Numbered from the stretch's first letter, positions 11,831-26,500 are shown. The stretch: 64,000 nucleotides of DNA from Campylorhamphus procurvoides (GCA_013396655.1 WBMV01008585.1:452629-516628), one strand, 5' to 3'. Notes: generated by a model not told the origin, from the sequence alone. A program made the numbers and translations.

Positions 11831-13177
11831 AAGAACAGCACAGTTTTGTTTATGTTGCTGCATAAACAAAACATGGTTCACCTACAAATCTGCTGTCCTC
11901 TGTGTGTCAGTGCTGAGATGATGCTTAGCTTTTTTTCTGTCTCAACCATTACACCAGTTGTGAGTTTTAAGTTATTTTTGTGATGCTGAGTATTCAAGGG
12001 CAAACACAACTTTCATAGTAAATACCTCCTTTCCAAACTGGAAAGGGTGAGGGAGAAAACAAAAATGTTGATGGCTAACCAAAATCATCTGAATTTCCAT
12101 CTCAAAGACACAAGTGCATCTTATTTTAATAAGCAGGACAACCATGCTCCTGGTAATTTGGAGTAGCTACATGTAAGCTGGCTAAGAAGGTACTTAAAAG
12201 AAAAGGCATGTTTTCTCTCCTCCCCCTCCACTCACCTTTACCTCTCATGAGAACTGCCAGCTGCCCAAGTGCTTAAAGTCCACGACAACTGGGGTTTTAG
12301 ACTAGTGAAATATCAAAAGATTTGTCACAGCCCCAACCAGTATTGCAGTCACTGCATAAACTGTGACTTTCAATGCAAATCAAGGTAAACTGAACATACC
12401 CTAAAGGACTTAATCTAGTGAGACTGGGTAGACTGAGCAGAAGCCTTTGTGCAAACACCCTCACTATTGTGTGCTGCTTTGATGGTGGAGCCCAGGGTGC
12501 AACCAAGCTCAGCAAGAACAATTGGGCAGCACAGGTCATGCTGCACCATGCTGTGACCTGGGCTGGGGAAGAGGCATCACCATGCCAGAGATCCCCAACT
12601 CCAGTGCTGTCCGTCCACATTACTGCTTCCACTGGGCTGCAAGCAGGCTCAAAGCCTGCAGCGGTGGGGTGTGCTTGGCTCTGCCTTACATCCACCCAGA
12701 TTGTATGAAGAGGCAGGTTGGAGCCTACGAAACACAGAAGACACTGTGGTCTGCTCTCTCCAAAGCCTGTTGGGGTTTACACCATAGTGAACTCTTACAC
12801 TGTGTCTAAAGAGATGAATCAGAGACAGTGAGCAAGTCCAGTCTTGAGAAAAGCCTCAAACCATGCCTATTGTGCCAAGTGAGAAACTTGCTCTGTGTCA
12901 CTTTATCTTCAAGTAACCAAGAACACAGCTCTGAAAGTGCAGCTGATACCAGTCCTTGTTCCACGTAAGCTTTGCCTTTCTCACTCTGTATTTCATTTGC
13001 TTGGAGTCCAGAAACTGCAGGAATAGGCAACCAGCAGACATGAACCAGTTGATGGAAGAAGATCAAGTGCACTGATGGCTGTGAGGTTTTCAGAGTCCCA
13101 GTCTTTCCTGCAGCCTATCCAAACCTGCAGATTATTTTCTGGTCCTCCAAATGGTGGGGTGTTTTCTTGATTTTTTG

Positions 13178-13248
13178 TTTTTTCTCTCTCTCTCTCTTTT
13201 TTTTTTTTTTTTTTTTTTTCTCCTTTCTTTTTTTTTTTTTTTTTTTTT
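13178..13248 (+). repeat. 71-base pure pyrimidine tract (T runs and CT dinucleotides)
   Basis: Every base from 13178 to 13248 is C or T. The tract contains a (CT)n block at about 13184-13196, a run of about 23 T, a short 'ctcctttc' interruption and a second run of about 21 T. Long homopurine-homopyrimidine tracts can adopt triplex (H-DNA) structures and often vary in length through replication slippage. No coding role is implied. The flanks contain no recognised transposon. Confidence 0.9.
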
Positions 13249-15312
13249 AGTTATTTAGCAGTATAGGGTAGGAAAAGTGGAGAAGACCTTAACTACTCAG
13301 TCATTTGCTATTACTATTCAGCAGGTATGAAGAAATCCATTTGGATTTCTTACTGACTGAAAAACACCCTGTTTCCCAGTGTCATCGGGATACTTTCAGA
13401 TTTTCTATTCGGCAGTTATCTCACTGGAACAGCAGTTTCCCTCCTCCCATCTGTGCTCTGTGCTGAAACAAAGAGGAAACTGGTGTCTGCTTGTTTTATG
13501 CAGCTTGACCCCCAGCCTGCAATTTTTATGATTTGCGTGGCAGTGAAAGGCAAAGAAAGGGGAAAAAAGCAAGAGCACAGGGAAGACAAGGAAAAAGAAG
13601 CTTCATTTTCCCCAAGCTGCCCTAGGACTGACCGCAACTCAGCTAGGGCTGATTTGTGGTCATCAAGTAAGCGAACACAAAAGCATCAGGGAAAAAGCAC
13701 AAAAGGCTCTCCTTAGAGATTGACAGCTTGTTAAGGTCTATTATTAATACAAGTTCAACTTAAGTGACAGGGTCACCTATATGATGCTGTTTGGGCTCCC
13801 TGCCCTGGTCAAATAGCATTTTGCTTTATTTTCATTCAAAGGGTTTATCTGATAGACACATAACGCTGAATTAACCAACCTTTATCCTCAGTTTTCTGAC
13901 TTTTTGGACTATGCACTAACTTAAAACTGAGTGAAAGGATGCCACACTCACCACTAGCTTCTCTCATCCTTAGCGGAAGGAGAAATCACTTGGATAAAAA
14001 TCTGCTTTTTGTTTGAACTTTTAAAAGTTACATTTTATTAAGAAAATTAAATCAATTAGTGGCAAAGGGCTACATGAGAAGTATTACAATGATCTATTAT
14101 TTAAAGGTGTTTTCAGACGTTTCTAATATAAAAGCTGTGTACTAGGGATTGTGCAATCCAGAATGAAGATTGACATCCTAAAGGACCTGACAAATGGAAG
14201 AACCATTCCTCATCTCCAAAATAGTAAGAATATTGCTTAAGAGAATACAGTTTACCAAGAGAACGCTAAAGAGTTTACTGTAATGTCTGCTGGTGTCTAT
14301 TAGTTTCTTACAAGATCCAAACTCAATTACCCTTATTTTATTACCTCCTTTTTTTGTGAAGCACTTAATGAGACCATTCCAGAGAAACTTCAATTAAATG
14401 AGGTGTTGATGTTTCGAAATATTATATATGGTTTTTAAGGAGTATCCTATGTATGGGAGAAATAAAGGAAAAATACATGTTTTTCAAGCAGTGTAATCTA
14501 TTTGGTTATCAGACACCTCCCTACTGACAATTCCTATTAAAGATCAAGATATCAAGAACTTTTTTTTCTTGCCAGAAATAACTGAAAAAGAATGACTTAA
14601 CCCGGCATGCACTTTCAGCAGCTGGTATAGCCAGTCCATGCTGCTCCCCTGTTTCCCAGCAGCATTCCAGCTGGGAGGCATACAGGGAATGGAAGTTAAG
14701 GGTAAAGTGATCTAGTCCATGTCTGTCCTATGTTTTCCTTTGCTAAGAGGCTGTGCAAAGTCTCTGGATCCTTCACAGAAGTAGCAGTAGAGGATGGCTT
14801 AACTTAACCAGCCTGTTCTGGGGGTTTACACACTCTCAGATTTTGCATGAAAGACAACTTGTGTTTTAGAAACCCACCTCTTTTGTCCTTTAGAAACCAA
14901 TACCAATTTGAACACATAGTAAAAACCAGTGGCAGGGTGAAGACAAAAAATAAATAAAAGGCTCAGCAGGTGTAAATCAGCATGATTCTATTGACTTTAG
15001 TGGAGCTGCACCAGTGTGGGCAAACTGAAGTTATCATCACTGTTATCACTGAGAATGTGCCAGTCTTTTGGGGACCAGATTTATCTGCAACAGCTTGTTT
15101 TATTACCTTTTTCCTGCCTAGTCCATCCTTGCTTTGCATTTTATTGTCATTGCCTCTGTAATAATCAACCTTTTTCTCTTTTAGATCCTGAAGTTAGGCA
15201 TTGTGTGACTTTAACAGTGGTCAGAGTCAGAGAAGAGGCCACCTACATAGTATGACCCTTCCATGATATTTAGGCATTAAAAGAAAATCTAAGAAACTAG
15301 GACAATTTACTT

Positions 15313-15327
15313 AAAAAAAAAAAAAAA
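15313..15327 (+). repeat. Poly-A run (15 A)
   Basis: A homopolymer of 15 A seen directly. The sequence upstream shows no recognisable processed pseudogene or retrotransposon, so it is annotated as simple sequence only. Confidence 0.85.
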
Positions 15328-17593
15328 GTTGTGTGAGTTTAAGGCTGCTCAAGGGCAACCTTAATTTATGTGCCAATAAGTTACACAAATATTTTCTCTA
15401 CCATTCAATTAAGAACAAGTAGTTTCCTTGGCAACGGCCACATTACGTGGAACTTACCCGAGCTCTGAGTTCCAGCAGAGTACTTTCCCTAAGAAAGGAA
15501 CATACTCATCTATCATGTAAATGTCTAATTTGTACACGGTTTTGAGAGAGAGGAGAGAAAATGGAATTTCCGGCAAATTAACACAACCCTTCTCTTTTGC
15601 TGGAGTCAAATCCATGCCCTTTTCCGTAGTTTTCTTCTGCTTTTTGTTTTTATCTCAATGTTAACTTGTCTATTAAAATTTTAAAAGAACAGGATTATGC
15701 AGTGGATATAATAAAAATTGCAAAAGATGGCAGGCTGCTGCTGAAAAGTGTAGCTGGGAGGGACTGGGTTAAAAACAGGAAGGTGGCACTCTTCTTCCAT
15801 ATGGAGTTGCTACTGAAAGTGCTTTCTGGTTCAGTTATGATGACGATTAGTTCTTTTGTGAGCAAAAATTAAGGATTTCAGCCTGATTGGACACCAGATT
15901 GTTATTTTCGTCTAAACTACACCTTTCTCAGTGATGCATTATTTGGTGCTGTAACTCTTGCCAGGCTCCTGGTCCTTTTGCATGCAGGTCCCTTCAAAAG
16001 TGGATGAGCAGCATGTACCTGGGAGTGAGCTAAGGACCTGCATGGCTGTTGCTGTGCTAGGAGCCCTCTACTGTCCTGAGGCATTCCCCAAAACGAACTG
16101 AACAGCTGGAGTCAGAGCCAAGCCAAAACATCATCTCTGGATGTGAAAACATGCAGCTCTGTAGTAAGGCGAACAGCCTCCCCCACATTCACCTCGGAGG
16201 GAATACCTTGCTCTCCATATTCTTTTATCCCAGTGAAGACTGTACCAGCTTCCCCAGGAAAGTCCTGGCTATGTTCTCCCATTTGCATAACCCCGCCACG
16301 GAAAATGGATTTGGCATTGTTAGATTTAATCCCCATGGAACTGTCTTTCTGCAAAACTGGAATAAAATACGTCCCACTGCTTTCATCCCCTGGCTTACCT
16401 TCAATCCATAAGTCAAATTAGGCTTTCAAGATGTTGTTCTATAGGTTTTTCCTGCATTCCTGTACCTATTGACACTGTGAAGCTGGAAATCATTATTTTG
16501 AACTGTTTTCAGCCTTCTGCTCTTGAAAAACTTTCACCCTCTTTGAAACCAGAGGTACCCTTTGTCAGGAAGACAGGATCCTTTTCAGCCCCTCTGTGTT
16601 AGTGGCAATATTGCTATGGAGTATAATGGTTGCAGAATGCTGTATTCACTATGCTATTCCATTTTCCTTCCATCTGTCTGTTTGCTTTGGTTCCATTAAT
16701 ACCAAAGAAATCAGTTTCAACCATATCTTTTATCTCTTGCACATCTAAACTCAAGTAGGATTATTTAATAGACTTACTATGGCAGTGCTTTTGTGATAGA
16801 ACTGCATTCTGCTCTGAAGGAAAAGCAATTCTGAGCAGCTTTGCAAAATTTGCTTCTTGCAGTTAGCAATTAGATTGTTTTCTGCTTTACAAGTCCCTAA
16901 GGTACCAGTCCCCAGAAATAATATGTAATTACACTGCTCCAAGTCCAGGTCAGCATGAAGATGTGATTGTGACATGTATCTTTCTTTTTACTTGATAAAA
17001 CTTAAGAGGTTTGGCTGTTCAGTGGTGAACATTAAGGTTTATGGACTATGTCACAATTTATTTCCCTTAAGTGCCTAAGCATTGTAAATGATGTGACAGA
17101 TAAGCACAGTCTCATCATATTGTGGCCTTATCTAGATCTGCTCCCCTCCCTTATGGCATTTAATTGTCCCGGTCTTCAGTCTGCCTATCTCCCCCTTAAT
17201 TACACTCTGCAACATACGAATTTCTCTGGCTGCTTTGGAGGCTGGGAAATGAAAAGTCACTGCACAGTCACCTCATCTCTGAGCAGACAGTATGGGATGA
17301 AACAGGAAACACAGGTCACTGCCTGTTGCTATGTGTGCAGACAAGGTCTGATTTTTCTTTTGTCCAGTGGGAGCTGACACAATTTTGCTAACTTTGGGTT
17401 ATTTTTTCCTTGCCCGGCTAACTCTAGTGAGAAGCTGCTGCAAACTGGGATTTTGCTAGCTCAGGAGAGTGTGAGTCTTTCCCTCATTTTCTGGGGATGA
17501 GGTAAAGGCTACCCAGGATTGGTATGATGACTTGCAATTAGCCTGTTTGCTTGTATGTGTTAGAGTGTGTAAATATCTTGCTGTGGGTTTGTG

Positions 17594-17618
17594 CTTTTTT
17601 TTTCCTTTTCTTCCCTCC
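17594..17618 (+). repeat. Pyrimidine-only tract (25 bases)
   Basis: An uninterrupted run of C and T, with nine T in succession and then CCTTTTCTTCCCTCC-like sequence. It resembles the polypyrimidine part of a splice acceptor, but no AG followed by a plausible exon comes after it, so I annotate only low complexity. Confidence 0.7.
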
Positions 17619-20600
17619 ACTACAATACTCCCAAATATAGTAATGATGCTAAGTTACCTGGTCTATTCATCAAATACTATATTAGGATGCTATGCCAAAA
17701 AGAAATCACTTCTAAGGCCCATTTTGAAATAGATGTTAAATATTGTCTTGACTCCTTACAGTTACATTGTTTGACAGCATCACTTGGAACTCATAAGAAA
17801 CCTGGTTTGTTTCTTCAATTTCTAAACTCATCATAACCTTCCTTGGGGCTCTGAGCAATTCAGCCACGCCATTCTCATAAATCTGGACACATTTTTTAAT
17901 CAAAATCACTCTGACATACCATTAATTCTCCTTCCTTCAGGTCATATAATATTCCAGGCCACAACGCTGAACATATTGAGCAATATCCTAGCAAATACTT
18001 TTCATATTTCTTTTATACACTATCTATTTTTAAGAAATCATAATTTAAACATTGAAGAGATGAACTGAAGTATTTTCTTAAATGTCAGAAGCACACACCT
18101 ATCATGTCTCTTCATATAGGCAGTGTAAGTCTGCTCACCTCTGGTCAAATCACATCCAGCTAGGTCATTATCTCTAATGGTGTTCAGGGACAGTGGACAA
18201 CATATCCAGGCACAAAATAAGATTCAGCTAACCAGTGCTGGAGTGCTAAACCCCCATATGGACACAGTGGAAACAACCAATACTCCTTCTTTAAAATATA
18301 AGACTTTATTTTAATCACATCAGAATAATAATTCAGAGGGTTTTTTTATTTCCACCTTGGTATATAATGCCTCTCCTACTAAAAGCTTGAAGTTAGGAAG
18401 AAAGTAAATGATCAGGGAGCATAAGAAAGCTCTTTATTGAGCTACGGGTTGCTTATATAAAAGTACCTCTTTAAAAGAGGACCTTCCATCTCTAATCCTG
18501 AACCCTCTGCTGACAACTGGACTCACCCTTTTTTTGAAGAACCCCCCTTGAACTGTTGAAATACTAGAGCATTGTAATAGATATGTATACTACAGACACA
18601 AAAATGGTCTTTACTGTTAATAATTTCCTCTTCAATGTTGCTTTCTGAGGAAAGGAAATGTAATTACTTATTTTTGCCAAAAGAGTTAAATAGGTGACTT
18701 AATATGCTTGTTGTGCATTATTTAGCTGCCTAATACACTACATCTCTCTATTTTCAAGACAGACTACTGTGCCAATTCTTTTTGATGCGGTCTTCATGAG
18801 TACAGAAAGCCCATACAACAACCCTCAGCTTGTAAATGGAAACATTTTGGAACAAGTTCTGTGAGTCTGACAATGACTGCATTGATCAGAGTATTGAGAC
18901 AGAAGTCTGCTCTTTTACATTCACAGAAATAATGGGGAAATGGTGCATAGGTAAGAAGTTATATGCAGAAATACAGAGACAGATGAGCTTTTCACCCACT
19001 CCAGGAGCAAGGCAGAGCTATTTCCTTCTCACAAATAACTTGGGAAATGCATCCCTCAGTGCCACCCTATGGCATTTTTTGTTGCAGTGGCAATAATGTA
19101 ACTGAGAGCTGAGAATGGTACAATGTGCTTTGATCAGCCATCTGCCAAATTTAATGAAGTGATAGCGAATCTTTTAAGCTGGATTTGGCCTGCATCATAT
19201 GATTAAATGGGGGAAGCACCCCTACCCTGTGTTAGATGTCCTTTGGGTAAAGATCATATTTGCTTAGTTGCATGAATTAAGGGTATTTTACCTCTCTGCC
19301 TCAATAAAAAAGTCAGGATTATTTGACACCCCTTTAATTTTGATGCCTATCTTCCATTTCGATGGCAAGAAGCCAAACTTCTGCATGTCTTACTAACCTT
19401 TACTGAATATTCTTTATCTTTTAACTTCTCCTGATTTCTATCATTTTGAATTGGCCTCTTCTGATTTCATGAGAAAGGCCATTTGCTCCAGAAAACAACA
19501 GGCATGAAGATCTATGCCTGTGCTAGCCACCTGAAACCAGTAGAAACAGGTTTCTGACTGGAATTTTCTCTTGCAATAGGCAAGTCAATACATTTAATCT
19601 GGATGCTGTCCCTCCAGGGGCTTGTGGAGGCAAAGGTACAAAACTAACAATTTCTTCCACTTTGAGGTGACAGCTCAGAACCTCCCCTGAGCAGAAAACC
19701 TTGCCTATTTTTGCAATACTGGAAGGAGAGTGTGGTGAAGGAAAGCCTCAGACACTAGGAAGAACATATTGCATTGCATTATTTTGATGATAGGGTCTGA
19801 AATCCCCAGCTGAGATCATAACCCTGTTTTGTTAGGTTTTGTAGAAACATTAAGAGATACAACCTTCGGAGGTTCACTGTATGGCCAGGAGAGAGATGGA
19901 TACCAAGGGGATGTGGATGCAAATCCAGATTCAGTTTCATGGCAGATATATATCAAAGACACAGCTGGAAGAGATGAAGGCTTTCATTTGTGTCACATGG
20001 AAGTCTCTGAGAGAGAAAGAAGCATTTCTTGGGTATTCATGCTTTCTGTCTGCGTTGTGGCCCAGAAGGCAGTGATGCTAGTCCATAAGTGGACAGGCTG
20101 GTGGGAAGTGCTGCAGCACCACTTGTGCAGAATAAAGTGGGTTTCACTGTAAGCTCTGTTGGCAGTTCCATTTTATTACTTGATATAGGGACTGGGGGAT
20201 ATTTTAATCAGAGGAAGACAATCTGATGAGTACTGGTCATCAGGTTCATGACAAACTTTGGTTGTGCAATACAGGAGAGCAACCAGTATGATATGACTTC
20301 AGTAGCATGGAAACACTGCAATGTTGCTTATTTTAGGTTATGCTGCTGGTATGATTTGGTCTTTTTTGCATTTTGGGGGCTCAGTGTCTGAGTTGTTGGC
20401 AGTTCGAGCTGTCACTGCTTGCAGGCACTTTGCTTCTCTGGCCGCTGTCTTGTCCAGAGCTGCATAAAGAAGCTTCAGACTACATGGCTTAGATATCATA
20501 TTTTTTCTGTTATTCAGGGTGATGAAAACAGTGATCCTGCATGGTATTTTCCTTTCCTACGAGGCATCTTTGGCATAAACCTTTCCTCAGACATGATGAG

Positions 20601-23174
20601 CATAAAGGCTTTGCAACTGGGGCTAAGGACAAAGTGGCAATCTCACCAGTGCCATAGGAGATAACATTTGAGGAGGAAGCAGTAGTTAACAGCCAAGGCA
20701 AGTTAGGTGAAAAGAGCTTAGTGCTGACCTGGTGCTCTGCAAAGTTTCATCTCTGCTTTGCTTGGGGAGATTCTACTTGAAGAAGCAGCTGATCCTGCAG
20801 ATTATGTGGGCAAGGGTAGAGGCTTATGAGATGCATTTGGGTGAGCTGGTTCTGGCCTGGACTCAGTGCTGTCACCACTGACGGCTGCTACCACAAGTGT
20901 CATGGACAGACAGCACAATGCTACTATACTACTTCCAGGTTTGAGCTGACATGCCACACAGAGGTTTGCCACCCCTTTCCTCCCAGCTCTGTGAGCTTCC
21001 AGAAATCCCTGAAGGATATTCAGTGGCACAGAGCAGGTGCTTTCTGGATATCCTATGTCTGGTATCACGCAGCTGCTGGGTAGGCAGCTATTATGTACAC
21101 TCAATAGGCATGGGTGTTACTCTGTGCTATTTAGACAAGGGAAATAACCAATGTTCTCTTAAAATTTATTACAAAAAGCAAGATTTGTGAAGCAAAACAA
21201 GATAATTTTACAGTGCCTTAACAGATTTTGTATGTCATACTAATGACAGCCTGATCACCTCAGATGTTGTGTGGTCATGGCAGGCTGAGGCACAGTCATA
21301 ATTTTTTTTCATTTGGTAGAAAAAAGAAACACAAACAGTTCAAAAAAGATGCCAAATGTCAGTGTACTCCTTTGCAACACAATTTTTCCACTGGCAAAAA
21401 TGTACTTTTACCTTCAGATCTTGCTATGATTTTGAGTAACTGCACTTACACTGATGCATTCTGGGTGACCTGGAAAAATTGTCCTGAGCTGGTACTGTGG
21501 GAAGCATGGTGTATCCCCTGGGGCTGTACCTCAGGAGTGGCATAGTGGAGAAGGAAAACACTTTGGGGGTCCCCAAGATTCAGCCAGTGGGAAGGAAAGG
21601 GGACGAGCAAAACTGATGACACAGGCACTGGTGGGGGGCCTTGCCCACACACACACAATGGGGTTATACTGGGCTGGTTACAGGGAGACAAGGGTATGCC
21701 AGCCAAGACTCCTGGCAAGGATGAAACATAGTGAGCTGTCATGATTAATAATAGAGTTTAATCCAACACTGTGAGGCGTAAAATATATTCAGAGCCCGCC
21801 ATGATACTGACATGCTGGAAACTCCCAGCAGAGATGTACACAGCATTGCCAGACAGTGGAGAACTGGGAGAAGCATAAAGATTTCTGCACTCTGCTTCCT
21901 GTGTTGCAGGGCTTGAAAGCTGTGCTGTTTTTGGACCCAGATCTGTTCATCTCCTGAGCACGTTGCCCTCAAGCACAAGGTGACAGACCCATGGGCTCAG
22001 CAGCTGACTGCACTGCTGCTGTCACTGGTCCTGTCGCTGTGGGCAAACCCTGAGAGCCAGAGGGGCTGGGGTTCATACACAGCTGATGCTCACTGTCATA
22101 TGAACTCTGTAAAATATTTTACTTTTTCCTTTTAAAGCTATGTTCTTTTCTTTTGACCTGTTACAATAAAGCTGGAACATTTTAGAGCCTGGCAACCTGT
22201 CCAACCCCAAAGCTTGTCTTCCAGCAATTGGCTTAGTTTAAAACCACAAAAAATACTACCACAAAAGTACAGAAACCTGTTGTAGACAACTAATTAAATA
22301 GGAGTATTTGAGGTCTAGATTTGTGAATCAGAAACTAGTTTTTGGAACCAAAAGACACTAATTTTTCTGCCTTTTGCTTACATGCAAAAAGAATGATCCT
22401 GTACTACACTCAGGCAGGAGACAGAAGAGAGAAAAATGGCTGCAAAATCTCATTGTGAACTCAGCTGCTGAAAGACTGGAGAATTTCTGTGAAATATCTC
22501 GGAAACCAGTTTTAACCAGCACATTCCCAATTATCTGGCAGCTAAATATTTTCCTGTTGATAATAGTCTCCAAGGTACAAGCTTTGCCACACAGAACCTG
22601 GACTTAGGAAATACATTTATCGTTTCATTTACCTGCTCCAGTCTTTATTGTTAATTGACTACTTTTCTATTCCTATTCTCCAAATAAAAACTATGTGCTT
22701 AGGTCCACTACAGGTATTATAAATGCCAGCCTCCATGAAATAAATGCATGTTAGCTCAGATAGTCCCTGAATTTAGGTCTCCTGAGCACAGGTGTATACT
22801 GATGCTGGCAGTAAGTAACTTAAAAGAAGTTTTTGCTAACATAATTTTTTTCCTCCACTTATGATGTATAGCCTATAAGAATTTGAATTGTGGTGAACTC
22901 ATCAAAAAGCACCTAGACAGTTGTTTAAAATAATCTTTGCTGTCAGCTGGAGAACTTTGGGAATAGGTTGTACCATATTTCATCCACATAGTGGAACATC
23001 TTAAAAAGTAAACTTCTTTCAGAACAATTCTTATGACAGATTATAGCTACATCCATGCTGCATAAAAGAAGATGTAAAAGTGAAGAATCTGATGGGAGGA
23101 GAAAAACTCTGAGAAAATCTCCCCAGGGAGTTGTCTATAACTAGATATAAATCCATACTGCTGATGATTCTAGT

Positions 23175-23246
23175 ATGGTGTTGGTTTGGTTTGTGATTTT
23201 TTGTTTGTTTGGGTTTTTATTTTGTTTTATTTTTTTTGGTTTATTT
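23175..23246 (+). repeat. G/T-rich low-complexity tract
   Basis: A stretch of about 70 bases composed almost wholly of T and G, with only three A, in TTTGG, TTTG and TTTTA-type units. It resembles the tract at 7.2 kb in strand asymmetry. No gene is present. Confidence 0.8.
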
Positions 23247-23498
23247 AAAAGTGTAACCATCAGTTAGTACTTAAAAATATATTAATTTATACACCTTCTG
23301 ATTCATTATAAACTCACAAGAAAAGACAGAATCCTTTGGCATTAATATAGTCTAGCACAGCACAGTGACCTTTTTCTACCCCAAGGATTAATAGTTGAAC
23401 AGTCTTTTGTCTCCCCTGAAGTGCTTACATGTATTTGTGATGCTTTTAGTATAACACCATAAAATAGATCTTTCTTAATCTGCATTCCTGTGAAAAGA

Positions 23499-23518
23499 AT
23501 ATATATATATATATATAT
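23499..23518 (+). repeat. (AT)10 microsatellite
   Basis: Twenty bases of uninterrupted AT dinucleotide. This is a simple tandem repeat that is probably polymorphic. The overlapping minus-strand frame (IYIYIYI) is a translation artefact. Confidence 0.92.
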
Positions 23519-26500
23519 GCTGCAGTGTCTTAGGAGGGAATTTACTTTCTGAGTGTAATCACATTTTAAATGTGAATGTTTCCAAAGATTTTTTTTTTTA
23601 ACCATGATCAGATGTTTTAGACTATATTAATAAGAGAACATTGTAAACAAATCCAGGACAAGAGGAGTACAATCCAAGGTCTGAGCACAAAAAATTTCAA
23701 GGTTTTGTTTAATTCCTACACAGTTAAATGATTTAAAAATTTGTTTCTACTACTTTTAGACACCTGAAAATAAATTTCTGAGGATTTTTTACAAGGAAAA
23801 GATGAAGGCTTATAGTAGAAATAGTGGACAAGCATCTCTAAGCTTCATCCACAGAAAAAGAAACATGTAAGTGCAAGGTGGAGAAGCAGGAAAACAACTC
23901 TGCCATGCTTTGAGGTTTTTCTCTGTCTCAGAGTTCTGTATCAGGGATAATCTCTTGGAGTGCTTCAAAACCAGGCTACTGGTGGTGAAATTTCTATAAC
24001 TGCATAGAGGAGTTACATGCTTCAGTCCCACTGACTGTAATACAAATTAGAGATTTAAATCAGTGAAGTGCTTTTGAGAAACCGATGCTGAAATATACAC
24101 AAAGGTTACAAGTTCAACTAAAGGCTGCTTTGCAAGCGCTGGGCAAACACAGTCCCCGTGTCCACCACTCACAATCTCATGAGTAATACCCTGAACATTG
24201 TCAGTCATACCAGCAGTCCCTCCTGCCTTGCAACACAAGCCTTGCATCTTCCTCATGAAGACTGATGTGTGCTCTGTGGACTCTGCCTGCATCTGACATC
24301 ACACTTCACATCCCGAGTTTTTGAACAGAAAGAGCCAAGTATGAAATTCAGAGAGGTTTATTAAACTCTCTGGGTTGCACCAAGGACTGAAATGTAAATC
24401 CCTGCCACACAGACAGGTTTAGAAAGGGAACAGCTCTCTGTAACATTTTGAACTTTCTGAAAAAGTCAAGTATTGCCCCACAGCCTAAAGTTTCTGTTTG
24501 TCCCCTTGGTAGCTGTTTATATTCTTCACTATGCAAAAAGCAAGATGTTTGTATCTAGAGGGCTTTTTTATATGTGCTCCTGTGTTGCCCCACTGCACAA
24601 ATAAACTCTGTAGGTGCTTTGTGATCAGAATAATCTCACATGATCAGTCATACATTGTTCTCTTGTCAACAGCAACCATCTAGGACCAGCCTTGTGTCCT
24701 GAACTGAATCCAGAATAAACAAGCACCCTGATGAAAACGTTCCATAAACACCCAGAATCTGGAGACATTCTTAGCTTGCAGGATGCCAAGTTTTTTCTGG
24801 GAATAAAAAACCCCAAAGCATTATAGTTGACATAGGACCATTTTTCTGGATGAAAGATTTAGATACAGAATATTTCAAGCAAATTAATTTATAAAGTTTG
24901 AGAGTTGTATGCAGGTGTTTAAAAAACATTTTTTTTAAATTACCATTATTTTCTATATCCTGAGCAAGGTATACATAAGGCCACATCACTAGTGGAATAC
25001 ATTAGAAAATATATTGGAGCTAATGAAGCCATGCTACTCATTTGCATCCTTAGATATTCTGCCCCTTCATATTGCTCATAGGGCTACAAAAATTCATTAT
25101 TTTAGCAGTACATCCTCTTCCTCCCAGTTCTTGGGAGACATATAGCTCCTAAACAGCAGATCACAATAGTCTTCTTCTTATCAGTTTTATTCATGGCAGA
25201 TGAAGATAAGAGTGTTTATCTGGCAGTTGTGCCCCAGGAAACTGATTTTCCATATGAAATTATCCAGAAAAATCTTGCATATTCAATTAAAAAAAATAAA
25301 ATGCATTTCACCAGAGTCAAACTTCAGCTACTCTGGCATCCACAGCATTAATACAATTGTGGTAATCCTACTTTGCAGGTAAGGGTCTGATAGGATTTGA
25401 AACAAAATTGCTGGTTGTTGGGGGGTTTATTACCGCTCTGCAGGCTCCCAGTGGAGATGCTGAACGCCTTTCCCAGCAGATACTATATATTGCTACTTCT
25501 TTTAATCCCCCAGCCAGTGTATCTGAGGCTGATTTAGGACTGCTGCAGGGTTCTCATGGTAAATTGAACAGCAATACCAGATCTGCATAGTGCACCATTA
25601 ATAAACATATTATAATCTGCACATGAAGCTGTAGATCAATGATCCCCTGAAAAATAATGAAATATATTATTAAAAAGATTTTAAGCAGAGGGGCAAGCCG
25701 AAGCTGTAAAAACAAAAACCACCTGCATCCTTTTCTGTTGACCTGCTGAAGGGTTGTCCTGACATCACAGGAATGAGTATTTAGCCCTTAAGTTTTTTTG
25801 CTGTAATAACAAACAAGGTATTTCTTATAATCCTTCTTCTACCAATGCTTTGCCCTAGACAACCAGCATTTAACAGCGTGGGTTCATATCTGACAAAGAG
25901 ATCTCTAACTCTTTTCCAGTATTATCCCATTTATGGAAATTGCTGCTCCTCCATAAAATCAGTAGCAAGAATACTTCCTCTGAGAAAAACATTTCCATTC
26001 TCAAACTGCCCAAGGGAGGAATTAGAGAAAAAAGTATATACATCACAACAGGATGTACTCCAGTGTGTTACTGCTATTTCAGTATGCAGACCTTTATCTT
26101 CATTCCTGCCTTTCTACTCCTCTCTGTTCATTATCTTTCCCCTTGTGATGAAGCTTCAAGGCATTTCCACACTGTCCCTACAACTCAGAAAGAAGAAATG
26201 CTGGCAAAGAATTAGATTAGTGTGTGGAAGGGGGAATTCTGCTACTCTGGGTTATGCCGTTAGTAAGATGTTTCACAACACTTGTATGTTTTTGTACTGC
26301 AAAGTTTATCATTCTACTCCTAAGAAAACCTCCCCGCTGCCCTGTAAATCTGCTGGTTTTATATTAAAGAAGTAATTCTTGAAGCATTTGCATGTGTTAC
26401 CTACAGAAGGGCCAGAAGATTTTCAGGAGTGTAGCAGAAACAACCAAGTAGAAAAGAAAAGAAAGAAGAGCATTGAGGCACTCTTTCCTTGTTCCCTTCT

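Noticed and set aside
12297..12809. Cluster of three overlapping frames of 95-132 codons on both strands.
   Set aside because: Overlap on opposite strands, local GC increase and lack of any recognisable domain point to chance.
15150..15255. CTTTTTCTCTTTTAG followed by an open frame, resembling a splice acceptor and exon.
   Set aside because: The downstream sequence gives only a short frame without family resemblance, and no matching donor is evident.
19829..20152. A 107-codon frame preceded by a TTTTGTTAG acceptor-like site and ended by ACTGTAAG, resembling an exon with splice sites.
   Set aside because: The acceptor pyrimidine tract is weak, a second overlapping frame is also open, and the translation matches no family I recognise. 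Short AG and GTAAG motifs are very common by chance.
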